A program made the translations under genes and the position numbers. Below, one piece after another: positions 49,050 to 59,145 of a stretch of 64,000 nt of DNA. This DNA is from Singulisphaera acidiphila DSM 18658. Its GTDB lineage: Bacteria; Planctomycetota; Planctomycetia; Isosphaerales; Isosphaeraceae. Each line of letters begins with the position of its first letter. The first letter of the stretch is position 1. The notes under the pieces are model-generated. The model was given only the letters and a program-made list of their open reading frames with translations, was not told the DNA's origin and did not search any database. Where the stretch lies: NCBI RefSeq assembly GCF_000242455.2, contig NC_019892.1:186001-250000 (forward strand), read 5' to 3'.

Positions 49050-50522
49050 TCAGCCCTCCGGCCAGAGTGAATTGATGAGATTCACGGTCTGATCCGCGAG
49101 GACCTGCCCCCCTTCCGGGCCGACCAAATTGCTTTCGACGATGGCACTATAACCTCCGCCACGGGCTGCACGCTCGGTCGGCAGGTAGGAGCCTGGGCCT
49201 GCCAGTTGAATGATGAAGGTCTGGAGCGCTCGGCTGCGGGCCTTGATCTGGATCCCGTACTCGGTGAAGAGCTCGAAAACATTGGTGGCAATGGCGATGT
49301 CGCCGAGCCGGATGACGTGAAGCTCCATGGCGAACGGGTCGACGGGGCCGGCCTTTTGCCGTTCGTAGCGGTCCACGACCTCCTGATGCCAGACCACCGA
49401 ACGGCGGTTGAGCGGGTCTTTGGAAAGCGTTTCGATCTTCGACCTGGCCTCGGCGGCTTCCGCGTCCGTGACGACGCGGACGGGTAGCTTGATCGTCGCG
49501 ACCTTATGAACGAGCGGGACGTCGGCCTTCTGTTCTTTGCGAGCGCCCTCGTAGGCCTCGTCCCAGGCTCCGACGATGCGGGTCGCCAACTCTTTGAGCC
49601 GGGTCAGGCCGCGGAGCGTCCGCATCCGTTCCTCGGCGCGAGTCCGATACATCAGGTGAGGCGACTGATCGCCCGCCGCGCCGGTCCAGGCCAGGACCAG
49701 CAGGTCCTTGCCGTGTTTTGAGCGGAGCGTTTCCCGGACCTCATGCCAGAAGTCGGCGTTCACGGCCGAGAGTCCTTCGACCTCCTGGGAAGGACAGGCG
49801 ACGTTGATCGCCGTGGCGAGCAGTTTTCCCTCGGGATTCCAGAAGAAGAGGACTTCGACTCCTTGGTCTTCCGACCCTTCGATCCCGCGAAAGCTCGCCA
49901 GATTCGTGGCGCCGTACATCTGGGCATGGCCATCGGCATAGATCGCCCGTCGATTCTGGGCCACCACGGCATGCCCCAGACCCCAGCCCACCCGCCCTGG
50001 TTTGCGCGCCTGCCAGGCTTTCACCGCCGCCTCGGCGACCTGGGAGGCGAGAAAATCGGCGTACTCCGCCGGCTGCATAATCCCGTCTTTGGGGATTTCG
50101 TAATCCCCCTCCGTCATGACGGGGGCGGTGTGCGTGTGGGTGGCGTTGAGCAGCACTTTTTGGCTATCGAGGTCAGGGAGCCGCTCCTTCACGCGGCGGC
50201 GGACCTGGGCAAGAACCGCGGACTCGATCGCCACCAAATCGCACGAGATCATGATTGCCTGATCGAGAACCTTGTCTCCTTCCTTCGATTCCAGGGCCAA
50301 GGCCGTGGCGGTCACAGGACTCTCAACGTCCCGGGCGATCCGGGTCCGCATCTGCCCCGCAATCGCGACCGGTCGATCGGGCGTGATGCTGACGGTTGCC
50401 CCTCCCACATGGAGCTCGGCCGCCCGGCTTTCCGCGGCTCCGACCACGACGGATACGAAAACGGTGGCGACGCCCAGGGCCAAGGTCGAAAACGATGGTC
50501 GACTCAGTTTCGCTGTCAACAT
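49050..50522 (-). CDS. Neutral/alkaline ceramidase-like secreted protein
   Basis: 490 residues with a signal ([21 protein letters not shown]). The mature start is [20 protein letters not shown], like planctomycete neutral ceramidase-like domains. The zinc-site motif [11 protein letters not shown] (H-T-H) is clear, and [11 protein letters not shown] also fits the family. It may be an amidohydrolase or carry a related role; planctomycete members are often near sulfatases, as here. Substrate unknown. Confidence 0.85.
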   Translation of the reverse strand: MLTAKLSRPSFSTLALGVATVFVSVVVGAAESRAAELHVGGATVSITPDRPVAIAGQMRTRIARDVESPVTATALALESKEGDKVLDQAIMISCDLVAIESAVLAQVRRRVKERLPDLDSQKVLLNATHTHTAPVMTEGDYEIPKDGIMQPAEYADFLASQVAEAAVKAWQARKPGRVGWGLGHAVVAQNRRAIYADGHAQMYGATNLASFRGIEGSEDQGVEVLFFWNPEGKLLATAINVACPSQEVEGLSAVNADFWHEVRETLRSKHGKDLLVLAWTGAAGDQSPHLMYRTRAEERMRTLRGLTRLKELATRIVGAWDEAYEGARKEQKADVPLVHKVATIKLPVRVVTDAEAAEARSKIETLSKDPLNRRSVVWHQEVVDRYERQKAGPVDPFAMELHVIRLGDIAIATNVFELFTEYGIQIKARSRALQTFIIQLAGPGSYLPTERAARGGGYSAIVESNLVGPEGGQVLADQTVNLINSLWPEG

Positions 50523-51145
50523 TCACAGGGTCCCCGCGGAGATCATCATCAGGAAAAGAACCTTGGGATTTCCCCGTTGAAACCGCGACGACTCCCGAGG
50601 GCGGCCTCATTCGGTCAATCCGAAGACACAGCAGATCCCCACGGATGTTGCGATGCAAGGCAATTCCGGATTTCTCCTGCCATTCGTCATCGCCTGGAGG
50701 TGGGCGGGCGCCAAGCCTTTTTTGGGGGCATAAGCCAAGGATGATCGATGGGGTGGCCTGGGTGGCTTCCCCTGATCGGCGAAGAGGTCGATCGGGAAGT
50801 GGGACGAAAACCACGTGGGCAGGCTCGGTCAGAGATCGCTACTGTGGCTGAACGCCCTGCTTTGGCTTATAATGAGACCGTAAAGTCATGCACGCATTCT
50901 GCAGCCCGGGGGCGGCCGTCTGAGTCAACTCTGCGCGTTTGACGGTCGTCTCTCCGGGGTTGCAAACAATTCGGAATTGAACTTGTCTTGTTCCCAGGGG
51001 CTTGCTCCCCTGGCTAGGAACGGTCTCCCCTCCGGGGCTGCAATAAAATTTGCTGAATTGTTTGCGTGTTCATTTTTTTGTTGTATAGGGTCGTGTGCGC
51101 CGGCGACACCTCATCACTCGACCTCGGCTAAAGAGGAGCCTTGTT
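50523..51145. other. Gap with nested inverted repeats
   Basis: 623 bases without a supported gene. CAAACAATTC (50963-50972) and GAATTGTTTG (51055-51064) form a perfect inverted pair around a hairpin, CCAGGGG-CTTGCT-CCCCTGG (50994-51013). The whole could be a folded RNA, a small mobile repeat or a control region of the small gene that follows. Confidence 0.45.
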
Positions 51146-51448
51146 GTGAGCACAGATCCCGGGATCACGGACGCAGAGAAGATCGAACGGGCGAAGCGAG
51201 CGCTCAACGCCTTTGCTTTTCCGTCGGCCATGGTTGCCGAACAGGTCGGTCACCTCATCGATGGTCTGCGCCTGCTTTGCGACTCTCTGAACAACACCCC
51301 GCCGACACTCTGGGACCAGTCGATGCGGGTTGACGCGAGCCTGGTTGCGGAGCGTTCCCGGCAGGATCGGGAAAACCGACGGAAGGACGTCGCCACGGCG
51401 ACCGCAACCAGGCGTGGCCGGCAAGATGATGCAGGATATTCGAAATGA
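51146..51448 (+). CDS. Small hypothetical protein
   Basis: 100 residues from GTG 51146 (MSTDPGITDAEKIERAKRAL), which has AGAGGAG nine bases upstream. An upstream in-frame ATG (51095) precedes this site. It is helical (FPSAMVAEQVGHLIDGLRLLCDSL), and the tail RQDRENRRKDVATATATRRGRQD is strongly charged. No TM or known domain. Confidence 0.6.
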   Translation: MSTDPGITDAEKIERAKRALNAFAFPSAMVAEQVGHLIDGLRLLCDSLNNTPPTLWDQSMRVDASLVAERSRQDRENRRKDVATATATRRGRQDDAGYSK

Positions 51449-51486
51449 TATTATGCGGAATCGCGAATTAAATTATGAGGTAAATG

Positions 51487-52062
51487 TTAGTCGGATTTGT
51501 TGTTGGGGATCTTGAATTCGATCAGTTCGACGGTCGTCGTGTTTTTGGCTGTGGGAACGTGCGTGACGGCCTTGACCAGCTTGCCGGGCACGTCGTCGGA
51601 CATCCAGGTTCGCGTCAAACTTTTGCCGACCTCGGTCTGTCCGGTCGAGTCGAACCACTGGGTTTTGATTTCTCGACCAGCCAACTTGATCGTCTCTTCG
51701 CCGTGCTTTGACGTTTTCGGGGGCTTTCCGATGTCGTCCTTCGTCATTCCGGCGAACAGTGGGAACATTCTGCGCTGAATGTATGTCTGGGGGGGCGATT
51801 CGACGACCTTGCCGGTCCCGTCGCTCGTCATCGTGGTCTCGAGCACGGCCGTGCTGTCCGTCAACTTCACGAGCGTGGTCTTGTTCGTGGTCTCGATCGT
51901 GTTCCCTCCGGAGGTGGTCACCGACTTGAGGATGATGGTCGTGCCGATCGGGTGCCGCGCCCAGCTCCGGTAGATCGGGTGCTCGACCTCTTCGGCTCTT
52001 GCGGTGTTGAACGCACCCAAGGAAATGACGAGGAAAGACATGGAGATCTGAAAACGTGACAT
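51487..52062 (-). CDS. Secreted hypothetical protein
   Basis: 191 residues from ATG 52062 with AGGAGG upstream. Signal peptide (FQISMSFLVISLGAFNTARA) then a beta-rich mature part: YRSWARHPIGTTIILKSVT, TTNKTTLVKLTDSTAVLETT, and AVTHVPTAKNTTTVELIEF. The frame open to 52245 has no further signal. A Thr-rich beta protein of unknown function, probably periplasmic. Confidence 0.75.
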   Translation of the reverse strand: MSRFQISMSFLVISLGAFNTARAEEVEHPIYRSWARHPIGTTIILKSVTTSGGNTIETTNKTTLVKLTDSTAVLETTMTSDGTGKVVESPPQTYIQRRMFPLFAGMTKDDIGKPPKTSKHGEETIKLAGREIKTQWFDSTGQTEVGKSLTRTWMSDDVPGKLVKAVTHVPTAKNTTTVELIEFKIPNNKSD

Positions 52063-52385
52063 TGGGCAGGGCCTCCTGTCGGTGGGGCGTCGGATGGGAG
52101 ATGACCTCAACGCGTTGAATCGCGAGAGGTTGGCGCCTGGCATCAGGTTCGTCCTTATACCAATACCAGCACGCGGTCGTCTGACAAACGCATTCATGAA
52201 AATTTCATGTTTTAGTAAATTGGGACTCCGAACAAATTCGGTCATGAAGGCGTGCTGAAAATCAGGCTATTTATTGGGATCTTCGGCTTGCGTTCATCAC
52301 GGCTTCATGGACGGTGCCTAGACTCCTCGCGTCGACTGCGTGTTGTCTGCTCGAGATCCCCCCGATTTTCCTGGAGTCTTACATC
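52063..52385. other. Divergent intergenic region
   Basis: 323 bases between the secreted hypothetical gene (minus) and a DUF1559 gene (plus), so promoters of both are expected. No clear operator or RNA structure was seen. Confidence 0.4.
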
Positions 52386-53495
52386 ATGCGTTCTCGGACT
52401 CTACCCGAGCCTCGGCGCTCGGGGTTCACACTCATTGAATTGCTGGTCGTGATCGCCATTATCGCCGTCTTGATCGGCCTGCTTCTGCCCGCCGTGCAGG
52501 CGGCCCGTGAGGCGGGCCGTCGGGCCCAGTGCACGAACAACCTGAAGCAGATCGGCCTCGGTTTCCTGAACTTCGAGTCGGCCAACGGCCACCTTCCGCA
52601 GGGGCCGTTCGATGGCCACCCCCAGGCGGTCGACCCTTCTGGGAACCCGGTCCCCGCCCAGTCGATTTATGATGAGACTGCGGGATACGAGACGTCCACC
52701 TGTTGCAACGCGTTGCACCCCGACGGATACGGGCACTTCTTCAAGATTCTGCCGTTTTTGGAGCAGCAACCGCTTTACAATCTCGCCAATTTCGCCATCC
52801 CTCCCCTCGCATCGGGCCGCCCGGCCGACTTTGCCGGTCAGGACAGCATCGCCCTGATCGCCGTCCCCGGTTACTACTGCCCGACCCGCCGCGCCCCTCA
52901 AATCTACAATAAGACAACATCCAAGAATGATTATGCGGGTTGTGCCGGATTCTTTCAAGGAGAGATGTACGAGTGTCAGGACTCCAGCAACCGCTGGGTC
53001 CCCGCGCCTCCGAACGGCCTCGCTCCGTATAAGAACGAGCGTGATGCGCTCAATCAGGGAGATACGAGTGGCAGGAAGGGGGCGATTGCCCACGGCGTTC
53101 GGAGCAAGCGCCGGCTGTCCGATTTCATCGACGGGACATCGAACTCGATTCTGGCCGCCGAGAAGTCGCTGCCGGACGACCGTCACGGCGTGGATGGAGG
53201 CGACAACGAACGCTGGTTCAATGCTGGTTGGGACGAGGATGTCATTCGCTACCACTTCCCTCCGGTTGCCGACGCCAAGGCACCTTCGCTCAACGGCCAG
53301 TGCAGCAACCCCTCGTCGCCGAAGACCGGCGGCAATCTCTGGCGGCGGATGTTCGGCAGTTCCCACCCGGGCGGGGTCAACGCCGTGCTGGGCGACGGTT
53401 CGGTCCGGTTCCTTAAGTTCACCATCGACCCCGGCTCGATGCGCAAGCTCTCCTCCATCGACGATGGCGAAGTCCTCAGTGCCGACTCGTTCTGA
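52386..53495 (+). CDS. DUF1559 pseudopilin-like secreted protein
   Basis: 369 residues from ATG 52386, with CTGGAG nine bases upstream. Prepilin signal [20 protein letters not shown], then [21 protein letters not shown]. The C-terminal H-x9-DG box is [19 protein letters not shown]. The insert with two Cys pairs ([22 protein letters not shown]...MYECQD) differs from the other members. A small lipoprotein gene follows 34 bases later, likely in one operon. Confidence 0.95.
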   Translation: MRSRTLPEPRRSGFTLIELLVVIAIIAVLIGLLLPAVQAAREAGRRAQCTNNLKQIGLGFLNFESANGHLPQGPFDGHPQAVDPSGNPVPAQSIYDETAGYETSTCCNALHPDGYGHFFKILPFLEQQPLYNLANFAIPPLASGRPADFAGQDSIALIAVPGYYCPTRRAPQIYNKTTSKNDYAGCAGFFQGEMYECQDSSNRWVPAPPNGLAPYKNERDALNQGDTSGRKGAIAHGVRSKRRLSDFIDGTSNSILAAEKSLPDDRHGVDGGDNERWFNAGWDEDVIRYHFPPVADAKAPSLNGQCSNPSSPKTGGNLWRRMFGSSHPGGVNAVLGDGSVRFLKFTIDPGSMRKLSSIDDGEVLSADSF

Positions 53496-53529
53496 AGCCC
53501 TCACCGTAACCGTATTCGTAAGGAAAACG

Positions 53530-53745
53530 ATGATGCGATCGAACGCGATCTTCGCTCTGCTTCTCGCCTTGGCCGGGTGCGGTGGCCCCGAGGCTCCCAT
53601 CACCGACCCTTCCAAGGTGCCGCCGCTGACGGCGGAGCAACTGGAGACGATCAAGCAGGACGATCAGAGGACTCAAGAGGAAGAAGGCGGGGCGTTCCTG
53701 AAAGTCAAAGCGAAATACGCGGCGCAGACGAAGCGACGTGGTTGA
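53530..53745 (+). CDS. Small lipoprotein after the DUF1559 gene
   Basis: 71 residues. Signal IFALLLALAGC with lipobox Cys17, followed by PEAPITDPSKVPPLT and a charged helix (QLETIKQDDQRTQEEEGG). AAGGAAAA precedes ATG 53530. Close spacing after the DUF1559 gene implies cotranscription. The pairing resembles that at 38.2-39.7 kb, with the gene order reversed. Confidence 0.78.
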   Translation: MMRSNAIFALLLALAGCGGPEAPITDPSKVPPLTAEQLETIKQDDQRTQEEEGGAFLKVKAKYAAQTKRRG

Positions 53746-53783
53746 GCGCGGGGGCTTGGCTGAAACCGGTCCTTCACGAAGGG

Positions 53784-53801
53784 GCTGAGTTATCGCTCAG
53801 C
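53784..53801 (+). terminator. Short hairpin between convergent genes
   Basis: GCTGAG (53784-53789) and CTCAGC (53796-53801), loop TTATCG, sit between the lipoprotein stop and the end of the minus-strand small gene (53797). A modest bidirectional terminator is possible. Confidence 0.4.
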
Positions 53802-54114
53802 GAGCCCGCTCGTATCCCAGCGACAGAAGGACCTCGAGCACCTCTCTCCAGGTCGGAAACTTCCGGCCACTCATCTGCTTGTACTGCTGGATTGCCATGA
53901 GGAATTCTAACTCGTCCGGCGAGTAGTCGGGGTCGCAGGTCGTCGGATCGTCACCACGGCGGCGGCGGGTGCTGATGGCCTCGGCGCTCGCCTTGCCATC
54001 CTCGCAGGCGGTGGGCATCTCTCGACCTGTTCCTCGCTCCAAGGGGGCGAGGAGAGGAGCAACCGGCGACTCCTTGCGAGACAGGAAATTCGGGGACCGA
54101 GATGGCTTGGGCAT
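53797..54114 (-). CDS. Small conserved planctomycete-type protein
   Basis: 105 residues from ATG 54114 (MPKPSRSPNF); ATG 54129 is the alternative. The C-terminal 45 residues form a recognisable small domain: DYSPDELEFLMAIQQYKQM and FPTWREVLEVLLSLGYER, seen in many planctomycete small proteins. The N-terminal part is disordered and charged. No TM. Function unknown. Confidence 0.65.
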   Translation of the reverse strand: MPKPSRSPNFLSRKESPVAPLLAPLERGTGREMPTACEDGKASAEAISTRRRRGDDPTTCDPDYSPDELEFLMAIQQYKQMSGRKFPTWREVLEVLLSLGYERAR

Positions 54115-54680
54115 GGAGGCGATCCTCAACGGGCTGCCGACGCACGGATTCGATGATGCTGATGATGGTCAACCCCCTCCCGATGGCCAGACGATCCGAA
54201 CGCGGAGCCGGCGTGAGTGGGGGTTGCCGCTGATGATGGGCTTGAGTACTCGCCCGGCAACGATTGTGCCGTTTAGGATAAATCGGCAAAAAATCCAGAT
54301 GAAATCAAAGGCGGGCATGAACGCCTGGGCCAGGGACTCGTTGAAGGACGGGTTCGGGGGTGATTCCTCTTGGGCTTATTTCTCACTCAGGCGACGGTAG
54401 CAAATCCCAATTATGTCGCGAGAATGCGTAGTCGTGCGCGGAGATTTGCTCATCGGCCGGGTGATTCCCGCTTTCGGACCGTTTCCATCCCCATTGCCAT
54501 CAGGATTGCTTTTAAGATGCGTTAAATGCACTGGATACATAAACTGTTGGGAGGCATTGTTCTGATAAGCGTTCCATTTACGGTTAATTTTGTGATATGT
54601 GTCGTTGTGCGCCACCGCGACCGGCGCACTCAGGCCGGATGGCCCGTCGCGGTCACCATGATCGGGGTCTGACCGGGAAG
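54115..54680. other. Gap without a supported gene
   Basis: 566 bases. Open frames present are poor in codon pattern and lack a ribosome site. No strong terminator or repeat was found. Confidence 0.4.
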
Positions 54681-55169
54681 TCAACCTTTCTCAAGGGTCG
54701 ACTCGGGCCCGTCTTTGGCGGGGACCTTCCCAGGTGTGGCGACGGGGTTTTGTGTCGACTTCGGGCGATTCAAGGCCAAGGCCTCGTGCGCGGCTGGGGC
54801 TGAGGGGGAAGTGGGAGTCTCGCACGCCACGAGCAGATCTTCGAAATGAATTGGCTTCATCAGTAAGACGTCGGGCTTCAGCGGCCTCAGGCCGGGAAGA
54901 CTCGCCGGGCCGATCAGGCCGGAGACCACCGCCACCCGGGACGGAATCCCTGCTTCGCGGACGTAACGGAGCACATCCTCGCCGTTGCCGTCAATCAGGC
55001 CGAGGTCGAGGACAATCCAGTCGGGCGGCGACTCCAACTGCGTCAAGGCATTCTCGATCGTCCGAGACGAGGACACCTGCCACCCCTGGCTTTGGAACAA
55101 CCTTTCTAAGGCATACAGGGTCGCCAAGTCGTCCTCGACGATGAGGACATGGTCCTTGCCGTCCATCAT
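54681..55169 (-). CDS. Single-domain response regulator
   Basis: 162 residues from ATG 55169 (MMDGKDHVLIVEDD); GAGAAAGAGG is directly upstream. The receiver domain covers residues 5-125: acidic pair Asp13-Asp14, phosphoacceptor Asp55 in DWIVLDLGLIDG, Ser/Thr position AVVSG and Lys in LLMKPIHFEDL. The remaining 35 residues are low complexity, with no output domain, so it acts through protein contacts. No histidine kinase is adjacent. Confidence 0.9.
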   Translation of the reverse strand: MMDGKDHVLIVEDDLATLYALERLFQSQGWQVSSSRTIENALTQLESPPDWIVLDLGLIDGNGEDVLRYVREAGIPSRVAVVSGLIGPASLPGLRPLKPDVLLMKPIHFEDLLVACETPTSPSAPAAHEALALNRPKSTQNPVATPGKVPAKDGPESTLEKG

Positions 55170-55439
55170 CCTCTTTCTCTCCCGATGGCGTGATTCGGAG
55201 GTTGGGCAATGGGACCGATTCCCTTGGGGGGCCATATCAAGTCTAGGTGACGATGTCGCCAGTTTAGGAAATTGATGAAGATTTGGTGGTTGAATCACAA
55301 CGTTTCGGTTGGCGATCGTGCTCAAAACCACGAAGCCACGATGCCTTTGAGAGCGTGGTGTGGTGCCACTTGGATGGCTCTTGGCCATGCCGTCGCCTGC
55401 CCTGCCCGTTCGGCTCGTGGGCCAAAGGCTGGAGTGGAG

Positions 55440-56804
55440 TTAGGGGTCTGGAGTTTCCAAGGTCTCTGCAAGTGATGCTCGGAGTCGACTCAAGATTTCC
55501 GGCATCCAGGCTTGGTGCTCGGGCTTCATGGCGCAGGCTCTCAGGCAGATGATCTCCTCCGCGTCCCAGCGGAGAACCGGGTTTGCCGCTTCGAGCATGA
55601 CACGCGGGAAGCTGGAGAGGGCCAGATGAAGGTCGCGCTCTGCGGCGGCAGCGAAGACTTTCCGGGCTCGCGCTGACGACTCGCTGGCCGACTCTGCCCG
55701 TATCGCCCAGACGTTGATATCCAGCTCTGGTGGGAACAAAGGGGTGAGCCGCTCGTCCTGCTCCAGGGCCTGGTGAAGTGCCAGGGCCGCGGCGCGGCAG
55801 GATTCGAGACTGTGCGCGAAATCGCCACCGGGTTCGAGCGGGAGCAGTCGCATGGTCGTCCAGAGGGCGACCGCCGAGGCCCCCGGCCTCGAGCATTCGA
55901 GCGAGATCTCGCCAAGGTGCAGCTCGTCCGAACTGAAGTAGGTATACGGCGAGGTATGTTGATAGAACCGGCCGACGCCAGGGTCGCGGAAGAGGACGCA
56001 ACCGCAGCCGTACGGTTGGAGCCCATGCTTATGCGGGTCGATGACGATGGAATCGGCTTCGCCGATCCGGTCGTAGGCGGCCCTGGTTTCGGGCTCGAGG
56101 TTCTTCGCCAGGGTAAAATATCCCCCGTAAGCCGAGTCGACGTGGACTCGGAAGTCGTACTGCTCCCGGAGGGCGAGCACTTCGGGCAGCGGGTCGACCG
56201 ACCCGGCGGCCGTGGCGCCGAGCGTGACCACCACCGTGCCCACCTCGCCCGTAGCCAGGGCTTTCTCCAAGCTCCGAACGTCCATCCGCCCGCGCTGATC
56301 CACTGCGATTTTCGCGAAGGGGACGTTGAGGACGGCCGAGAGCCGCGAGTGGGTGTAGTGGGCCTGGGCCGAGGCGACCACCGACTTGCCCGGGCGCAGC
56401 TCCCGACCGACCCAGAGGGCCTCGAAGTTGGCGATCGTGCCCCCGCCGCAGAGGTGGCCGAGGTGCGTCTCCCAGCCGAACATCCGGGCGATCTGGGCCA
56501 CCGCCTCCTTCTCCATCGCCGAACTCGCGCGACCACCGTCCAAGGCATGGTTGTTCGGATTCAGGAACATTGCCAGGGCGTATGCGAGCCGGGCAAGGGA
56601 GTGCGGCGGCTTGAGCATCTGCCCGATGTAGAGCGGATGCTGGTAGGGGTAATTGTCCGTCATCCGTTCCGCAGCCTCCCTCAAGGCGTTGCGGAGGGGC
56701 TCGAGGTCGGGGGCCGGGGCGGATTCGGGGAGATGGCGGAAACCGTGGTCCATCGTCCGAAGGGCTTCGCCGAGTAATTCCAGACTCTTGTGGTCAAACG
56801 TCAT
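55440..56804 (-). CDS. PLP-dependent decarboxylase/aminotransferase-like enzyme (group II)
   Basis: 454 residues. Group II PLP decarboxylase pattern: HPLYIGQMLKPPHSLARLAYA, GHLCGGGTIANFEALW, the PLP-ring segment DFRVHVDSAYGGYFTL (Asp pairs with the pyridine nitrogen) and the Schiff-base lysine in SIVIDPHKHGLQPYGCG. Such enzymes decarboxylate aromatic or acidic amino acids. The substrate cannot be assigned. Start 56804 (MTFDHKSLELL) is chosen because the upstream ATG at 56828 adds only eight residues. Confidence 0.9.
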   Translation of the reverse strand: MTFDHKSLELLGEALRTMDHGFRHLPESAPAPDLEPLRNALREAAERMTDNYPYQHPLYIGQMLKPPHSLARLAYALAMFLNPNNHALDGGRASSAMEKEAVAQIARMFGWETHLGHLCGGGTIANFEALWVGRELRPGKSVVASAQAHYTHSRLSAVLNVPFAKIAVDQRGRMDVRSLEKALATGEVGTVVVTLGATAAGSVDPLPEVLALREQYDFRVHVDSAYGGYFTLAKNLEPETRAAYDRIGEADSIVIDPHKHGLQPYGCGCVLFRDPGVGRFYQHTSPYTYFSSDELHLGEISLECSRPGASAVALWTTMRLLPLEPGGDFAHSLESCRAAALALHQALEQDERLTPLFPPELDINVWAIRAESASESSARARKVFAAAAERDLHLALSSFPRVMLEAANPVLRWDAEEIICLRACAMKPEHQAWMPEILSRLRASLAETLETPDP

Positions 56805-56977
56805 TGGGTTCGCCGCTCTCAAAAACAAAGGGCCAGGTGCTTCCCCAATGACGACTCCACTGTCTTGCGGTCCTTAGGTCAAGAGCGAGGAGGGAGGGGG
56901 AGGCCGTGGTTGGTTGCAAAAGGCGCCGCGGCCCCGGGCTCAGATTGAGGATTCAACGGATTCGCAACTCATCAAGG

Positions 56978-57949
56978 CTAGAGCTGGTCGGCGGAGATCA
57001 CCTCGCCCCCACTGCGCGTGGCGATGGCACGCCAGGTGGCCAGGCTGATCGAGTTCTTGACGAAGCGGATATGGCCATCGGCGATCAGGACGTTCACGCC
57101 GCCGGAGTGGAAACTTCGCGCCGCCATCCGGCCGCCGGTTGCGCCCGAGATGCAGTCGGACGACGCGCTGTTGGGCGTGAGGAAATGGTTGAAGGTCGTG
57201 TAGGTAAAGCTGCCCCGGCCCCACTCCTGGGCTCGGGTGCCGAGCCACATCGTGAGCCCCGCGCAAAAGCTATCCGTTACCGGAAGCCCGGATCCGAGGG
57301 CGTATTGCCGGATCGGGTCTCTGGCTTTCAGGCCCGACGAGCCGATCCCGTCGCCTTTGATTGTCTCGCTGAAGGCCGCGGTATTGCTCAGGCCATCGGT
57401 GATCGCGGCAAATCGAATGGACGAACGGTCGAAGAACAGCCCGTCGATTTCCTCCGTGCCGTCCTGAGGGCGGAAGCTCCCCCCGTTCTGGAGGCCGGTC
57501 CCTACATTCGCCAAGTAGTTGTTCGGGCCGTATGTGGCCGCAATTCGATCCTGCTTCGTGTCGGAAGGACAGAGGAAGGTCGAGATGATGGTGGCGACCC
57601 CGGTCGAGTTCGAGACGTCGAGCGGCGTGATGCTGAAATTGAGCGTGTTGTAAACGGTGGACCCTTCAAGGAACGGCAGCAGCGAAGCCAGCGACGACCA
57701 GACCAGCGGCGTGGCACCTCGGCCCGGCGGTAGCAACTCGTGCGTGCCGACGTAATTGTGGAGCGCCAGGCCGACCTGCTTGAGGTTGTTCGTGCACTGG
57801 ATCCGTCGCGCAGCCTCGCGGGCACTCTGCACGGCGGGCAAGAGCAGACCAATCAACACGGCGATGATCGCGATCACGACCAGCAACTCAATGAGCGTGA
57901 AGCCGATGGAATGAGGGCGACGATGACGGAGGGGGGATGAGCACGTCAT
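56978..57949 (-). CDS. DUF1559 pseudopilin-like secreted protein
   Basis: 323 residues from ATG 57949 ([19 protein letters not shown]), with prepilin signal [19 protein letters not shown] 58000 in frame is possible but far upstream of the signal. DUF1559 body and the H-x9-DG box [19 protein letters not shown] are intact. Close paralog of the 44310 protein (shared [30 protein letters not shown]). Confidence 0.94.
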   Translation of the reverse strand: MTCSSPLRHRRPHSIGFTLIELLVVIAIIAVLIGLLLPAVQSAREAARRIQCTNNLKQVGLALHNYVGTHELLPPGRGATPLVWSSLASLLPFLEGSTVYNTLNFSITPLDVSNSTGVATIISTFLCPSDTKQDRIAATYGPNNYLANVGTGLQNGGSFRPQDGTEEIDGLFFDRSSIRFAAITDGLSNTAAFSETIKGDGIGSSGLKARDPIRQYALGSGLPVTDSFCAGLTMWLGTRAQEWGRGSFTYTTFNHFLTPNSASSDCISGATGGRMAARSFHSGGVNVLIADGHIRFVKNSISLATWRAIATRSGGEVISADQL

Positions 57950-58247
57950 GGATCGTATCGAATCTTTCAATCTTTCGGAGACGTGACTTTTGGGGACCAA
58001 TCCAAGCCACGAATGGGGGGGGGACTAAGTTGGCCAGCGCTTACGATCGAGAAGAGTCGTCGCGCTTGCCTTGCGACGATTTTACTGAGATTGAGTCCCA
58101 ATTTCAAGAAAAGTCAGCCTACGGAGGCGTTGAAGGTCGCTTTGGGGCGTGCTATATCTGTATGGAACACTTGCAAATGCGCCGGTTTGGTCGGTCTGGT
58201 GTGATCGCACTGCTGTTCCTTGTCGAAGAAAAGAATGGGGTGGACCC

Positions 58248-59123
58248 GTGGAATCTGGGACACCACGAAGAGAGATGGGGCCGGCGCGGCGGCAGGCGAC
58301 CGTCCTGGAATCGGTGGAGGAGATCCGGGCGCAGGTTCGCGCCGCGTCGACTCCAACGGTGCGGGAGGTTGGGCCCACGACGCAGGCCGATCGGGTCTCT
58401 GGTGATGAGACGCCGGTGTTCCGCCCCGTTTCTCGGCCGCCGATGGCGTTGCTCCACGTCCTCGACGATGGGGATACCACGGGCGAAATGATCCGGATCC
58501 GGAGCGATTCGTTCTTGATCGGGCGGGTCGAGGGGAATCTGGTGATCCCCCATGACTCGGGCATGTCCGGCCGACACGCGGAGATCGTCCGTCGGAATGA
58601 CGGCCGAGCCTGGTCGTGGTATCTCCGTGACCTGGGGAGCACCAACGGCACGTTTGTCCGGGCATCGACGATCATGCTCCACCAGGGCCAGGAGTTCATG
58701 GTCGGAGCTCGGCTCTTTCGATTCGATGCCCCGGCCGCGTCTGTCCCGGCGGTCGAGGAGCCGTCGAGGGCGAACGCGACCCGCAAGTGGGAAGTGCCGT
58801 CTCGCGCTGGTGGGGGAGGATTGGCTCCAGGAGCGGCCCCGGCCTGCCTCGTCGAAATCTCCAAGGGGGCCGAGATCCGCCGGCACGCGCTCACCGAGGG
58901 GGAATACTGGCTCGGGCGTGACGCCAGTCGATGCGCAGTCATCGTCGACGACCCGTTCGTCGACCCTCGCCACGCTCGGATCTACCGGGACGAGAAGGGC
59001 CGTTGGATGGTTGCCAACGACCGATCGCGCAACGGTGTTTGGGGCCGTGTTTCAGAGGTTGCGCTCGAACGTGGCGGGTACTTTCAGTGCGGCGAGCAGC
59101 GGTTCCTCTTGAAAGCCCTCTAA
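58248..59123 (+). CDS. Double FHA-domain protein
   Basis: 291 residues from GTG 58248; ATG 58275 is an alternative with no spacing for a ribosome site. First FHA domain at about 65-160: FLIGRVEGNLVIPHDSGMSGRHAEI, then LRDLGSTNGTFV (the G-R, S-x-x-H and N-G phosphothreonine contacts are present). Second FHA at about 200-290: YWLGRDASRCAVIVDDPFVDPRHARI and NDRSRNGVWG. No TM. FHA domains bind phosphothreonine peptides, usually made by Ser/Thr kinases; none is adjacent. Followed 22 bases later by a second FHA gene, likely an operon. Confidence 0.88.
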   Translation: MESGTPRREMGPARRQATVLESVEEIRAQVRAASTPTVREVGPTTQADRVSGDETPVFRPVSRPPMALLHVLDDGDTTGEMIRIRSDSFLIGRVEGNLVIPHDSGMSGRHAEIVRRNDGRAWSWYLRDLGSTNGTFVRASTIMLHQGQEFMVGARLFRFDAPAASVPAVEEPSRANATRKWEVPSRAGGGGLAPGAAPACLVEISKGAEIRRHALTEGEYWLGRDASRCAVIVDDPFVDPRHARIYRDEKGRWMVANDRSRNGVWGRVSEVALERGGYFQCGEQRFLLKAL

Positions 59124-59145
59124 ACTACGAGAGATTCGCGGCGAT

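Noticed and set aside
52401..53654. 417-codon minus-strand frame
   Set aside because: Shadow of the DUF1559 gene on the plus strand.
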